Source of the DNA: Capronia americana | Lineage: Eukaryota; Ascomycota; Eurotiomycetes; Chaetothyriales; Herpotrichiellaceae | Direction of reading: 5' to 3' | DNA: 64,000 nt | NCBI GenBank assembly: GCA_016110215.1 | Contig: JADWQD010000005.1 | Coordinates: 1,922,001 to 1,986,000, forward strand | Shown here: piece after piece, positions 22,197 through 32,800 of the stretch | Layout: each line of letters begins with the position of its first letter | Position numbering within the stretch: the stretch's first letter is position 1 | Position numbers and translations under genes: made by a program | The notes under the pieces: model-generated | Database searches by the model: none | Told to the model about the DNA's origin: nothing | The model's input: only the letters and a program-made list of their open reading frames with translations

Positions 22197-22727
22197 CTAC
22201 TCCTTCTCTCTCGACGGTAGAATGTCCCAACCTTGATCAAGATCCCTAAGATACATCTTGATCAGATCTCTCTTTGTGGGCATGTCGTCGTCATTGAGTC
22301 CCACCCGAGCATGAAACGGTGCCAATTCATTGACGAAAAGCATGTCACATTTGAGGACAGGGAGCGTGATTGCATTCTTCATCGTCGAGCTGTGCTTGAC
22401 GTGGGACAGGCAAGTACGTCTTAACCATCTTTCAGCACCTGCTTCCATTACTTCCTCGAAGTCCGCAGCGGCCTTAGCCTCTGTACTGTCTTCGTCCAAT
22501 ACTGTTTCTAGATGCAGGACAAATGACCAAAATCTTCTGGAGGGAGGTAAAAGTGTCTTCCTTAGTGGCAGACACAAAGCAGCTAAGAATGCTTTCTCCA
22601 AGAAATTCACTATGCCTATGTTAGGAGCTACGTCTCCGATGCTCGCGGTGGCAGGTTCGAACGTGAGACTTGGATATAAATGGTCAAATGTATAAAAGGA
22701 GACCGGGGTTGAGATGGGATGTGACAT
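22197..22727 (-). CDS. Hypothetical protein, unassigned
   Basis: 176 aa from the ATG at 22727 (MSHPISTPVSFYTFDHLYPS); the open frame goes 19 codons further, but only from a TTG just after a stop. I recognise no family. It has even, protein-like composition: a hydrophobic helix candidate NFLEKAFLAALCLPL, then RRFWSFVLHLETVLDEDSTE, RWLRRTCLSHVKHSS, LKCDMLFVNELAPFHARVGL and a charged C-terminal helix KRDLIKMYLRDLDQGW. No signal peptide or clear membrane span. An upstream open frame (MLNLTPLHAILRD, about 22900) on the same strand overlaps it in another frame and could be a 5' exon, but no convincing splice pair was found. Confidence 0.5.
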   Translation of the reverse strand: MSHPISTPVSFYTFDHLYPSLTFEPATASIGDVAPNIGIVNFLEKAFLAALCLPLRKTLLPPSRRFWSFVLHLETVLDEDSTEAKAAADFEEVMEAGAERWLRRTCLSHVKHSSTMKNAITLPVLKCDMLFVNELAPFHARVGLNDDDMPTKRDLIKMYLRDLDQGWDILPSREKE

Positions 22728-23444
22728 AATTGTGAGTGCCAGAGAAGGCCCTCCCTCTGTGGGAGGGTGTAGAGGGTCCGTCAAGATCCTCTCCTATGGC
22801 GGTGGCGGTTCGGTCAAAGGCACCCTTTTTTTTCAAGGGACGGACGTTTCTCTTGTCATCTTGAAGACTGTCTCTGAGGATCGCGTGAAGGGGAGTCAGG
22901 TTTAGCATTATTAGCGCCGAGGGGAAACAACCTCTAGAGGCGGCGGCGGGAACTAAATTCGGCGGGAAACCTCTGTGCAACTTGCGCTGGCTCGCCGGGC
23001 AGGGAAAAAGGGTATTACTTATCACGTGATTTCGCGTTAGTTCACGGCCAGTCCAGGCTTAAAGCGGTAAGACCATCCGTAGGCGTACGTGTCTCCGCCA
23101 ATCGAAAGCTTGACGTCAGCCTGGCCCTGAAACCGGCCTTGGTTCGCTTCCAACTTTGGGCACTTGGACTTGGGCTTCGCTCGCGAACAAAGGCAAGACG
23201 TCCAGGTCGCCGTCTCCGGCAGACCACTTCAGCAGTCTCCATCATGCTCGCTGTGAGTGACCTGCGGCGATTCAACCGCCCACTGTCCAAACTCACGACT
23301 GGGCTGCCGCCCTCGCCGTTGGAAATCTTTTAGGTCCAATTCACTTCGATCTCAGCGCCGCCTCACCATCGCTGCTTCCTTCTTCCGTCCATCCTATCAC
23401 CTGCCAACCACAAAACCCAACCACGACAAGACAACTTTGAAGCC
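22728..23444. other. Divergent promoter region of two unassigned genes
   Basis: Contains an A8/T8 homopolymer near 22830 and the palindrome TCACGTGA at 23022-23029, followed closely by TTCGCGTTAG. A short minus frame at 23042-23296 is not convincing. Confidence 0.45.
23022..23029. promoter_or_regulatory. TCACGTGA (extended E-box) element
   Basis: Perfect 8-bp palindrome, inside ATCACGTGAT, placed 416 bp before one start and 295 bp from the other. bHLH proteins of the Cbf1 type bind this sequence in yeasts; use here is inferred. Confidence 0.35.
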
Positions 23445-24905
23445 ATGGCCAAGTCTGTCTTCGCATCTCCCTTCCGATATCTCGCCAATCTGGTTGCTTC
23501 GCCAAAGAGCTCTGCTTCGACTGACTCTTCCAGCCTCAACCAGTCGCTTCGACAAATCGGGTCTCCTTCTAGCAAACGGAAAGCCGATAATGACGAGGAA
23601 TTTAGGCGGCAAGCAAAAAGGCGTGCAATAAATACAGTGAATGACACTCAGGACCCGTACGAAGATGACAATGACTCGACTTGTAGTCCAGATCTTTCAA
23701 GCAAAGGGACGGGAATAAAAGCAGCATTGGACCGCTCTCTTATGCCTCCTCCAGCGACACCGCACAGCAAGGTGAAGAACTTGACGATACAACGCATCAG
23801 CCCGTCAGCAAGGCGCGATTCGCAAAGTTGGCTCCATGACGATGACTCAATATCGTTCGTGTCAACTGCCATGACTAGGAGGAAGATGGACCTCGTCGAC
23901 AATGACATGATGGAAGAAGCGAGAAGACATGCTGCAGCCATTGCTCTCCCCATCAACTCGGGCATCTGGTCACAGACCGAACGTGAACTTTTTTTCCACC
24001 TGGCATATCGCGGCTTCGAGCCTCTGCTTCCACAGAACTGGATGATCGACTTCGATACCTTGCCAATTAGTGTATTCGCGCATGAGAACTCGTCGGATCC
24101 ACCTCTGATCCAAAACCTCAGAGACAACCAGTTCAGAGCAGGGCATGCCCTCCGGCGACTCTTCGAGGCCGGCCACGATGCGCGAGACAGAAGCCACGTC
24201 AGTCCTGGAGTTCGGAGAGAGAGGGTGCTGGAAAAGTCTGTGAGAAGATATCTTTACTGGGCGTTGACTGATGTCGGACTCCGACCAAGATCGAAGACGC
24301 AATACATCCCGGTTCACGTCGTCGCCGCCAGGAAAAAGGGCCATTCTACTCTCCAAACACTCGAGGAAGTTGCGACGAAATTACAAAAGTTGTCAGAGCG
24401 TCATCAAAAGGCTCAGAATGTTGAACCTAGCGTCGAAGCACGCAACCCAAATCCGGCAGACGCGGACGAGACTCGGGTTGCGGACGATGACCCATCAACG
24501 CCTACTTTAATTGGACTTGTTATCATCTCTGCCGTGCTTGTTGTCGTCACATTGAGCCCGTTTGCACCGGCAGTGCCAGAGTGTACCAACGATGAAAGAG
24601 CCTCTCCGTCCCATAATGATCCCTTGAGCCAGGGAGGCACAAGCTTTAACCCTGACAGACTTCGTATAATCGCTGAACTAGATTTCAGCCAAAAGGACCA
24701 AGATGTGTGGAATGCGCTGGGGGTGGCAATTGCGGCAATGGAGATTCGGCAGGAAGCACTGAAGGTGAACTGTGGATTCACTCACGATGATGTGAGTGCA
24801 ATGGAATGGGATGGCATGTCGACGCCAGCATCCAAGTTTGAGGACGACACAGGGGAATTGAGTACGTTGTCAAGATTGCAATTGGATGACGATCCAGACT
24901 TGTGA
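23445..24905 (+). CDS. Conserved-looking fungal protein, unassigned, probably nuclear
   Basis: Single exon, 486 aa, start in a strong context (AGCCATGGC). I do not recognise a named family. N-terminus (1-165) is Ser-rich with basic clusters SSKRKAD and RRQAKRRA that look like nuclear localisation signals. A compact domain follows from about 172 (GIWSQTERELFFHLAYRGFE, LLPQNWMIDFDTLPISVFAH, FRAGHALRRLFEAGHDARDR, RRYLYWALTDVGLRPRSKTQ). After an acidic linker comes a hydrophobic stretch near 354-375 (LIGLVIISAVLVVVTLSPFA), either core beta strands or a single membrane segment, and then FSQKDQDVWNALGVAIAAME, a likely helix. The C-terminus is acidic. Confidence 0.75.
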   Translation: MAKSVFASPFRYLANLVASPKSSASTDSSSLNQSLRQIGSPSSKRKADNDEEFRRQAKRRAINTVNDTQDPYEDDNDSTCSPDLSSKGTGIKAALDRSLMPPPATPHSKVKNLTIQRISPSARRDSQSWLHDDDSISFVSTAMTRRKMDLVDNDMMEEARRHAAAIALPINSGIWSQTERELFFHLAYRGFEPLLPQNWMIDFDTLPISVFAHENSSDPPLIQNLRDNQFRAGHALRRLFEAGHDARDRSHVSPGVRRERVLEKSVRRYLYWALTDVGLRPRSKTQYIPVHVVAARKKGHSTLQTLEEVATKLQKLSERHQKAQNVEPSVEARNPNPADADETRVADDDPSTPTLIGLVIISAVLVVVTLSPFAPAVPECTNDERASPSHNDPLSQGGTSFNPDRLRIIAELDFSQKDQDVWNALGVAIAAMEIRQEALKVNCGFTHDDVSAMEWDGMSTPASKFEDDTGELSTLSRLQLDDDPDL

Positions 24906-25602
24906 AGACCCAACCGCGCGAGGACGTTGTTTGACACGACAAGACTACGTTGGTACGGCTGTATTGGAATTTATAATGAGCCCTTCTGGGTCCCTTTCCG
25001 CTCTGCTAGCCAAGCCGAAGGCCATGGTGCTTGGAGCAACGAATCATGACACTTCCTGATCTCGCAGACTGACATTGCGATGTCTCGAGTATTCCAGCTC
25101 TGTGCTAGTGGGAGGTGCTGAAGGTGAAGCACAGACACTGTAATCATTTCCTTCCACATGTATGCATACCTCCAAAGCTATGGTCCCAGAATGCGCCTTG
25201 CCATCTCCCCAGGCTGACAGGCTGGCAGAGGCATTCAGGTTTCCGCACGGACTTGTCACCATCTCCACCGGCGTCGGTTCAGGAGACATATATTTACTGG
25301 CTGGATGGAGGGCGAGGTTTGGAGACGAAGGATAACGGAGCCTATGTGCGGACCGAGAAGGGATTCGAGATCCTCTAAGCAAACTGAAGTGTCTTTATAT
25401 GCGCAAATCTACCGGCACGCAACACAGTGGCTCGAGTCGCCCTTTGTCCCCGCCACCGTTCTAGCAACCGGTGTTGTGGTTCGCCCCTTTCGCGGATTCA
25501 TTTCAACAGTCTGAGGTGCTCGCTCCAGTTTGCCTGGGCAACGAAAACGCAAACCTGCTGTCAGCCCCGGTTGGAGTCCACCACTTGGAGCATGTCTTTG
25601 AA
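24906..25602. other. Convergent intergenic region
   Basis: About 0.7 kb with several overlapping short frames on both strands, none with family features. Nothing supported. Confidence 0.4.
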
Positions 25603-26331
25603 CTACTTGCCCTTCTTTGCAGCCACCGCTGTACGGTCCGCCTTATCGAGAATTCGACTAAAGACTGTGGCGGGGACAATGTATGCCGTCCAGAATCCTG
25701 CCCATTGCACGAAAGGTAAATAGCCTCCCCAGCCATATTGCTCATGGATACGTGCAACGAGGAGCAAAGGCGAGGTCCAGGGACTCATCAGAAGTGAGAG
25801 GACGGCGAGCAGAGCGCACGCCTGGGAGATATCCGCGCCACTGCGCTCCTTGCTGACGGTCTGAGCTGCGCCCGCAATGACAATGCAGAGAATGCACTCC
25901 AGAATCCACGAGCCAACTGGGTATTTCTCGTAAAGCCCGAGACCGAAGTGATATTGCCCGTGCGGGTATATGGTCAAGCCCGTTGGCTCAATCACCAAAA
26001 CATCCATCAGCCAGTGTATGATTGAAGACGCTGCGCCGAGGATGCTTGCTTCCTTGCTGAATCCGGCGAGGTAATGGCACCCGATCCAGCCGAATATGCA
26101 AGACCAGGTCATCATCATGACGATCGAATGTTCCCAGTCGATGAACTCAAACCGTGAATACATGTACGGACCCTTTGTGCTATCGGGGACAATTACGTCG
26201 AGTCCCAGCAGGGCGTCGACGGCACCGATGATATCCAGGACGGACGATCCGAACATGACGGGCCATGCTGGTATGCTCGGTCCGAATGACGCTTTAATGA
26301 GCAGAGCCGCGGCGAAGTGTCCGTGGTACAT
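25603..26331 (-). CDS. Multispanning membrane protein, unassigned
   Basis: 242 aa, single exon, ATG at 26331. Five to six hydrophobic segments are visible: 4-30, IVMMMTWSCIFGWIGCHYLA (about 70-90), SILGAASSIIHWLMDVLV (about 95-113), SWILECILCIVIAGAAQTV (about 140-158), ACALLAVLSLLMSPW (about 170-185) and a last one near 208-228. Histidines occur at membrane edges (MYHGHF at the start, EHS, GCHY, IIHW, HFGLG), a pattern also seen in membrane proteins of the YdjM/metal-dependent-hydrolase-like group, but I do not assert that family. The C-terminus AAKKGK resembles a dilysine ER-retrieval signal (K at -2 and -3). It shares a 365-bp divergent promoter with the Zn2Cys6 gene at 26697. Confidence 0.75.
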   Translation of the reverse strand: MYHGHFAAALLIKASFGPSIPAWPVMFGSSVLDIIGAVDALLGLDVIVPDSTKGPYMYSRFEFIDWEHSIVMMMTWSCIFGWIGCHYLAGFSKEASILGAASSIIHWLMDVLVIEPTGLTIYPHGQYHFGLGLYEKYPVGSWILECILCIVIAGAAQTVSKERSGADISQACALLAVLSLLMSPWTSPLLLVARIHEQYGWGGYLPFVQWAGFWTAYIVPATVFSRILDKADRTAVAAKKGK

Positions 26332-26696
26332 GCTGCTGTTTGTGCTGAATCTCTGCTGTTATAGGTTCAGAGGGAAGAACGGGTACGAGCTGATAGCGGA
26401 GGGGAATCACCGCGATTCTCGTTCCGTCGAAAGATCTTGGGCAGCGAGTATCCTGGAAGAGAGACAGAGGAGTACAGCTGGCGTGGTTAAGTATCCAACA
26501 AGGACTGACACGTCTGGACCTGGTCTTCACTAACCCCAATTCGGAAGCTTATTCCGCCAAGAGTCGCTCTAGAAATGGTGGCGTTCTTCGGAGGGGATTT
26601 TGACGAGTTCGTAGTCTCTGTTGGGACGCCTTCGGCTGCCCTGGATATGTGGACTCGCGGTCGGTGAGCTATCCTTCACCTTCTTGAGTGCTCCCT
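26332..26696. other. Divergent promoter, membrane protein / Zn2Cys6 regulator
   Basis: 365 bp between two start codons; no motif stands out. Confidence 0.4.
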
Positions 26697-28356
26697 ATGA
26701 GGTCCAAGCAGCGAACAGTATGTGGCGCTTGCAGAAAGCGAAAGCTGGGGGTAGGTTGCCCCGGTTCTATTAAGAAGGCTACGACTGTTCGACGTGCCTA
26801 ACCCGGATGCAGTGCGACGGAGTCACTCCCCAGTGCACTCAGTGCTCGTTCGGGGGCCGGATCTGCCCTGGATATCCCCAGGACCTCGCCATAATCCAAC
26901 ACAAGCCGGAGAGCACACCGTGTCCAGACAATGTATCCCGCGGTCGCAAGCTAACAAGCATCTCCGCCAGCCCCTCATGCCCTCAGCCAATTGGACTTGG
27001 AGGACAGCATACGGGAGGTCAGCATCAACACTACTTGGAGCCTTCTGCCCTTGAAAGCGCCACCTACGAAGTACTATCGAATCTCATCATCGAGAGGTAT
27101 GTGCCCAAGGATGAACTCCACTCCTTATCCTGCAACTCGGTCGGACCACATGCACGGATCTGCGGCTCCTGGGTCGAGGTGCTGCTCAAGATGGACCGCC
27201 CTGGGAAACATTACGATGTTATGTTCGCTGCCCTGAGGACCCTCTGTCTCACGTTCGTTCAACGTGGCCGGCGCGACGAAAAGGAGTATGTACACACGTA
27301 CTGCGCGGTCCTCTCTGCTCTGCGAAATGCGCTCATTCAGACCTCGTCGGCATTCGAGCCCGATCTGGCCGCGGCAAGCATGTGCCTGACGTTATGCGAG
27401 GTAATGCTTCCCACCTCGACGACCGGCTGGATGGCCCACGTCAAGGGTGTGGGCGAACTGATCCGGTCTCGCGGGCCGGGCATGCTCCTTGACGACATCA
27501 ATCAGAGTCTTTTCCTAGGCTTTCGTCCTTTGATTGTACGGAAACCACATACAGACTCTCTTACTCTCTAACGTCTGTTGCTTAAGCTGACACACCGCGG
27601 CTGTAGATTATTGGAGCCTTCTACTCCCGCAGGTCAACCTTCCTGGCCTCGAACGAGTGGTTGGACTTGACATTCTCCCACCACCCCGCGACCCCGATGC
27701 AAAGCTTGCTAAGCCACGCGGCAGCCATCCCTGCGCTCCTCGAACAGGTCGACGCCCTGCAGCGTGAGGGTCTGCCGGACAGCGACGCACAAACTACGGA
27801 ACTTCACGATGCCTTCCTCCAAGTCTCAATGAAGCTAGAGCATTGGGAACGTTCGCTCCTTCAGACCACGCCAACCTCTGTATACTGGCCGGATCCATCC
27901 CCAGAGCAAGCCACCTCCCCTCTTTTCCAGGCCAGCGCTTCGGTATCAGTTCCAAACTTCCACTTTTCCAACATCTCATCTGCGAACGCATACATCCACT
28001 TCTGGGCCTTTCAGATCGTCTGTCTCACCCAACTGCACACCCTAAAGACATACCCGTACCTTGGACATCAGCCGCGGGATCTGGCCAACCCCACGAAGCC
28101 GAGGCCATTCGAGGACCATGTTCGGCAGGCCATTCTGGGCCTTGCCACCAAGATTTGCCAGAGCATGTCGTACCTCATGCGTGAGGACATGGGGCTGTAC
28201 GGGCCGGCATCGACGTTCTTTCCCCTCAAGGTCGTGCACGAGACGCTGATGACCGATCCGATCGGTCAAGCGAGCGAGCAAGTCGCGTGGTGTCGGCGCG
28301 TTGTCGCCGTTCTCGTGGATAAAGGGCTGGGTCTTGCGGACACAATGATACAGTAA
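26697..28356 (+). CDS. Zn2Cys6 transcription factor
   Basis: Model: 26697..26750, 26813..27535, 27607..28356 (508 aa). The 54-nt first exon supplies MRSKQRTVCGACRKRKLG and is spliced to CDGVTPQCTQCSFGGRICPG, rebuilding a full zinc cluster CX2CX6CX6CX2CX6C at residues 9-36 that is invisible in the unspliced frame. Intron 1 is 62 nt with branch GCCTAAC, intron 2 is 71 nt with GCTGAC. The rest is the fungal-specific regulator domain: YVPKDELHSLSC, CGSWVEVLLKM, AASMCLTLCEVMLPTSTTGW, SRGPGMLLDDINQSLFLGFR, then NEWLDLTFSHHP and YIHFWAFQIVCLTQLHTL. It is transcribed divergently from a membrane protein gene, which is a possible but unproven target. Confidence 0.9.
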
Positions 28357-28646
28357 ATCTCGACTCTGGTTGACTAGAATCTAAATGAACGGAAGAGATA
28401 CCATTCTTGGTACGTATGTCCGCGCGTGGTCAGACTCCGTTGTCATCATATCCCAATTCCCCATCCAGCTTGCTAGCTCTGACCCCTTGAACTCCTGGCG
28501 TTGTTCTTTGAAATCCGCGTTGTCGGTCCGACTCCGCTACGTCACGTCGCCCTACACGGCGCAGCCATGGCATAGTCACATAACGCAATGCACCCAACCC
28601 CCGTGCCACAGCTGAACATGTCATCCCACGCGTTCCCAAGCCCATC

Positions 28647-29058
28647 TCATTGCACGGTACAGCTCCACCCTCCATCCGCGCCGCTCTGCCGACCGCTCTG
28701 ATTGCCCGCCGCCACCCCTGCTTGATCACGCGCATTGGCATTGGCATTGGCATTGGCATTGGCAGTCGCATTCGCGTTCGCGTTCCCGTGACGATCTCCA
28801 GCGCTCTGAGCCCGCGCGGAAAATCCTCCCTTGGACATGTCCCGGCCGGCTTTTGCCTAAGGTACAGTGAGAAAGTTAGCCCTGTGGCCCTGAACCTTGA
28901 ACGTGATCCTGGACCTGGACCTGGACCTGAACTTGGTCGTGTTGTGCCGTGTAGCCTGCGACTCGGACTCGGACTCGGACCGTGTTACTATTGTTACATA
29001 CCTGGGTAGATTGGATGCGCGAGGCGTCGCTCTTTGTCATTTTCTTTTTCTCAGGCAT
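28647..29058 (-). CDS. Small spliced protein with seed-maturation/LEA-like motif and Ala-Asn repeat
   Basis: Too short and split to show as one frame. Model: 29058..29002 and 28856..28647 (88 aa). Exon 1 reads MPEKKKMTKSDASRIQSTQ, exon 2 continues AKAGRDMSKGGFSARAQSAG. The combination DASRIQSTQAK...GRDMS..GF.ARAQSAGD matches the pattern of small fungal hydrophilic proteins related to the plant seed maturation (SMP/LEA) motif; stress or desiccation protection is the family idea, not shown here. Exon 2 then carries a run of Asn-Ala dipeptides made by a hexanucleotide repeat, and a Gly/Gln-rich tail ending WSCTVQ. Donor GTATGT, acceptor CTTAG; the 145-nt intron itself contains two hexamer arrays. 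Confidence 0.7.
28732..28785. repeat. Hexanucleotide array (GCATTG)5 plus degenerate units, in coding exon
   Basis: Nine consecutive 6-bp units: five GCATTG (28732-28761), then GCAGTC, GCATTC, GCGTTC, GCGTTC. On the minus strand it encodes alternating Asn and Ala (one Thr) in the small protein. Confidence 0.9.
28908..28980. repeat. Two hexamer arrays in the intron of the small gene
   Basis: (CCTGGA)3 plus partial at 28908-28929 and (ACTCGG)3 plus AC at 28961-28980. Different sequences, same 6-bp period as the coding array. Confidence 0.85.
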
Positions 29059-29835
29059 CTTGGATTATGGTGAGGATGTGAGTATGAGTGTGAGTGTGAG
29101 TGTGAGGATGTGAGTGTGAGCGTAAGTGTGAGGCTGAGGCTACGGTTAAATGGACTGGTCCTACCTAGTATATTCACGTGTTTCTTCTATTTTATTCCTT
29201 TCAATTTCAATATATCGGCTGGTAAATAAATACCTAGCCCAGAAAGTCATTCGCATAGCGCATGTCTGTAGAGCCCAGGGGCTAATAGGATAACTGTTTC
29301 ACGAATCGCTCAGATCCAGGACGTTCTATTCCAACGTACCTGCCTGGCTGGCTTCACATCTTACTCTTAGATCAGTGCGTTCGGCCTATCGATGGGCTTT
29401 ACTTTTCATCCCGTAGAATTTGGTCTTTGCGCATTCAAGCCTTGGCCGCAACGTGGATGTAAACTGAGAAGATGCATCCAGCCTACTTCCGTACTGAAAA
29501 TACCGATGCTGGCTGAACTCTGTAACTCTGCAGGGCCAACTGGATGCTCTGGGAACATTGGTCGCCTAGAGATCCATGGGATGCCATTGTTCCCTCCCGT
29601 GGTATGACGAAAACCAATAACTCGGTCTCAAGGTTCCGGTCCCATACCGTATACCGTATACTGGATTATGCTGGTTACTGTACTGGACGGGACTCCTCAC
29701 TAACGTTACTGATGCTCACAATCCCTATGCTTTATCATAACTTGCGCCTTGCGTGAAATACAAAGGTGGCATCTCCCACTCGGTGTCCTTTCACACCAAC
29801 GGTGCAATCATTCTTGGGTCACTGGCTTCCAGCCA
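29059..29835. other. Intergenic region with GTGAGT-type repeat
   Basis: From 29071 to about 29135 there is a degenerate GTGAGT/GTGAGGAT repeat just before the start of the small gene. The remaining 0.7 kb up to the POL3 stop shows no gene; ATACCGTATACCGTATAC at 29645 is a short direct repeat. Confidence 0.5.
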
Positions 29836-32800
29836 CTACCATATTGCCCCGATATCCGCGTCAAACCTAGCCAGTTCCTTGCCCTGTTCCTCGACCTCTT
29901 TTCGCGCTTTCATGCGCATGTAGAAGATGGGGCAGTCCTTACTGCTACACAGCACCTCGCTGTGCATGCTCCCCTGGCATCTTTGACACTGCGTCCACAA
30001 CCTGGAGAATCGGACCTCAAGCTCTCCGACCTTGTTGATCTGCTTCGTGTACAACTCGCCAATGCGAGGACGGCAGTTCTCGCAGACCGCGCCCGTTGAC
30101 TCCTCTTTGCCAACGAGCGGCTTCTTGCATCCCATGCATGTTTGCGTTTTCTTTGCAAATTTCATTAGTCCGCCGACCGTAGGAGCTGCGACGGAGATGG
30201 AGCGCGTGTGGTCGCCCGTCAGAAGCGAGTTTGCTTTCTTCTCACCGAGAATGGGATCGAAGATCCTGCTCAAGGGATTGGCCAGTTGATTGTCGAGGTA
30301 ATACCTCGTGTCGATGGGGACATTGTTCTCCAAGACAAAAATGGGATCCTCGGAATTCTCGTAATTCTTGGATCCGCTGGCTCCTTTCACCATCACATAC
30401 GCGACCCGATCTCCGAGAGCCGGAGCAGAACCAGCGTCACGCTTCTTCATCCGCTCGGCAAGTTCGACGTGGGCTTGTTTCGCAGTGTAGTCGTTCTTGC
30501 TCAGTGCCTTTGTGATGACTAGCATGCTGAGGTCGATCTTATTTTGCAAGAGGTTGGAGATCGTCTCTTTGACGTAGGTTTGTGCTCCCTCGAGATCACG
30601 GTCCATGAGGATCTTCTTCAACACCGTCTCGATGACAATCTGGACGAGACGACAGTTATCTCGGCGCACGGTTTCGATACCCTTGCTGTCCATCTTGTCA
30701 TACTTTTCCGCATTCGTCCAGTACAACCCCGCGTACCGCTTCTTGTTGATGAGCAGGTAGGGGAAATAGACCTTCTCAAACTCCAGCTTGATGGGCTTGA
30801 TAAACTTGTCGGAGACGAAGTCGGCAGCTTCTTGCCCTAATGCCATCGTCTTCTTCAGGTCCTTCTCTCCAAACTTGACCATGACCGAATCAGTGTCACC
30901 GTAAATGACTTGAGCATCATGTGAATATCCATTGGCGACAGTGTACTTCCCTTCCACTTCTTGCTTCGTTTTCTCGATCATTTGACGGCCATATGAGGTT
31001 GTACTTGATGCAATTGCAAGACAGGGGAGTTTTCCAACTGTGGCACCCGTGATACCATAGACCGAATTTGCAGAGACCTTCAAGGCCAGTTGACGACCGT
31101 TCAACACCGCCTTTTTAAAGGGATCCGTCTCGACAGCAAGCTCCCTTTTCGCTCGCTTACGTGCACCCAATAATTCTTCTAGAATTTGGGTGAGCAGTCC
31201 CTTTCGAACTTTGGCTGTGGCGAAAAGATCTCCGTTGGGTGTCACGATGTAGTCTTCGTCCTTTTTGAGGTTCAGTTTTTCAATGATATTCTTATTCAAC
31301 AGTGTCGTATAGCATAAATTGTGCGCCTGGATGATAGAGGGGTACAGAGATGCGAAATCCAGCGTTGCAACTGGTACGTCGTAGTAGCCTCGAATGGGTT
31401 CAATGACTGTGGCACCTTCATATTGTTCATCTGTCCCTTCGTTGCTCAGATTTGGGATGACCAATTGCTGCTCCAGGGCTTTCCGGAAGAGCTGACTGAT
31501 GAACTTGACCTGCTGACCGCGTGCTAGGAGGTAATTGAATGGGACTCCCGTGACCCTTGCCATTTCCGTGTAGTTGACCAGGCACATGAGTTTGTCCATG
31601 AGACGTTGGGGCAGGTAAGCATCCTTCAAACAGTAAACCGCCAGCCGTCGTCTCGAGTCTGGGGTCCCATTGAATAGTTCGGTGATCATGGTATGATGGA
31701 CATCCTCTTTCTGCTCACCCAGGAAATGAGCGCAGACCGAGTTGAGCGTGTAACTTCGAAGTTGGTGATCTCTTTGAACCAGCTGCAATAAGTCTAGTTG
31801 AATTCTCCCGTTTGTATTTGTGGTCTTGGTATCGCGGTTGCCCATCTGCTTACTCGAAAAGTTCGTGTCCCTCGCGTGAGAGACAACACTCTTCAGCCGT
31901 GACCAATAAGCGAATTTCGACAGCTTGAGATGCTTGGCCCTGTCAAGGAGATAGGGGAAGTCGAAGTTGGCAATGTTGTAGCCGATGATGACGTCCGGGT
32001 CGACCTTTTCCAGGAAGTCCCTCCAGGCCATGAGCATTTTGGCTTCTGAATCGTGCTCATAGATCTGCGTATTCACAATCAAACTGCAAGTGTCCAGCAC
32101 GAAGACATTTCGAATGAAAGGCTTGGACTCTCCGTATCTTGTGACCACGTTCGCGATTTGAATGACAGGGTCCATATGCGGTTCAGGGAAGACACCTTTG
32201 CGACCTGCACACTCAATATCGAAGGACAAAATTCGGAGGGGCGCCATCTTGGCCCATTCTCCATCGTGTCCATGTGCGATGAGATCCCGGTAATGGCAGT
32301 ATGCCTCGATCTGACAATTGGACTGCCTGTCGTGCTGCGGCAGGACGTGGTATTTCTGTGGAGGAACTTCAACCCATGACATTCCCGTCACTCCAGTGTC
32401 AATCATGAAACGGAGGACGTATTGAATGCTGTCAAATGTCAAAATCTTGCTCTCAACACCCTTCCACATGCCCTTGTAATTGGCGTTTCCACCTTCTATT
32501 GTGGTGCGCACTCGATTGATATACTTGGGATCTGATACTGTGATCTTCAGGTACGGGCTCTTCTGGTTTCCTTGAAAGCCGTAAAGGTTTTCGCGAAGCA
32601 CCATCTGCACTGAATGGATTGTGGGCTGGTGTTGGGCCAGTTGCGTTTCCAGGTACGCCTTGTAGCCCTCGATATCTGAGCGCTGGAAGTTGACCGGGGC
32701 TGCGACGTAGAGGTAGTGCATGAAATCAGTGACGTGCAGGAGGATGGAGTGCCCAGTCTATATCATGGTTAGCCCGACTCTGTTGAACGATATCGAACTA

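Noticed and set aside
22654..22662. GGTTCGAAC, resembling a tRNA T-loop
   Set aside because: No pairing acceptor stem, anticodon arm or A box around it; it lies in the frame of the 176-residue protein.
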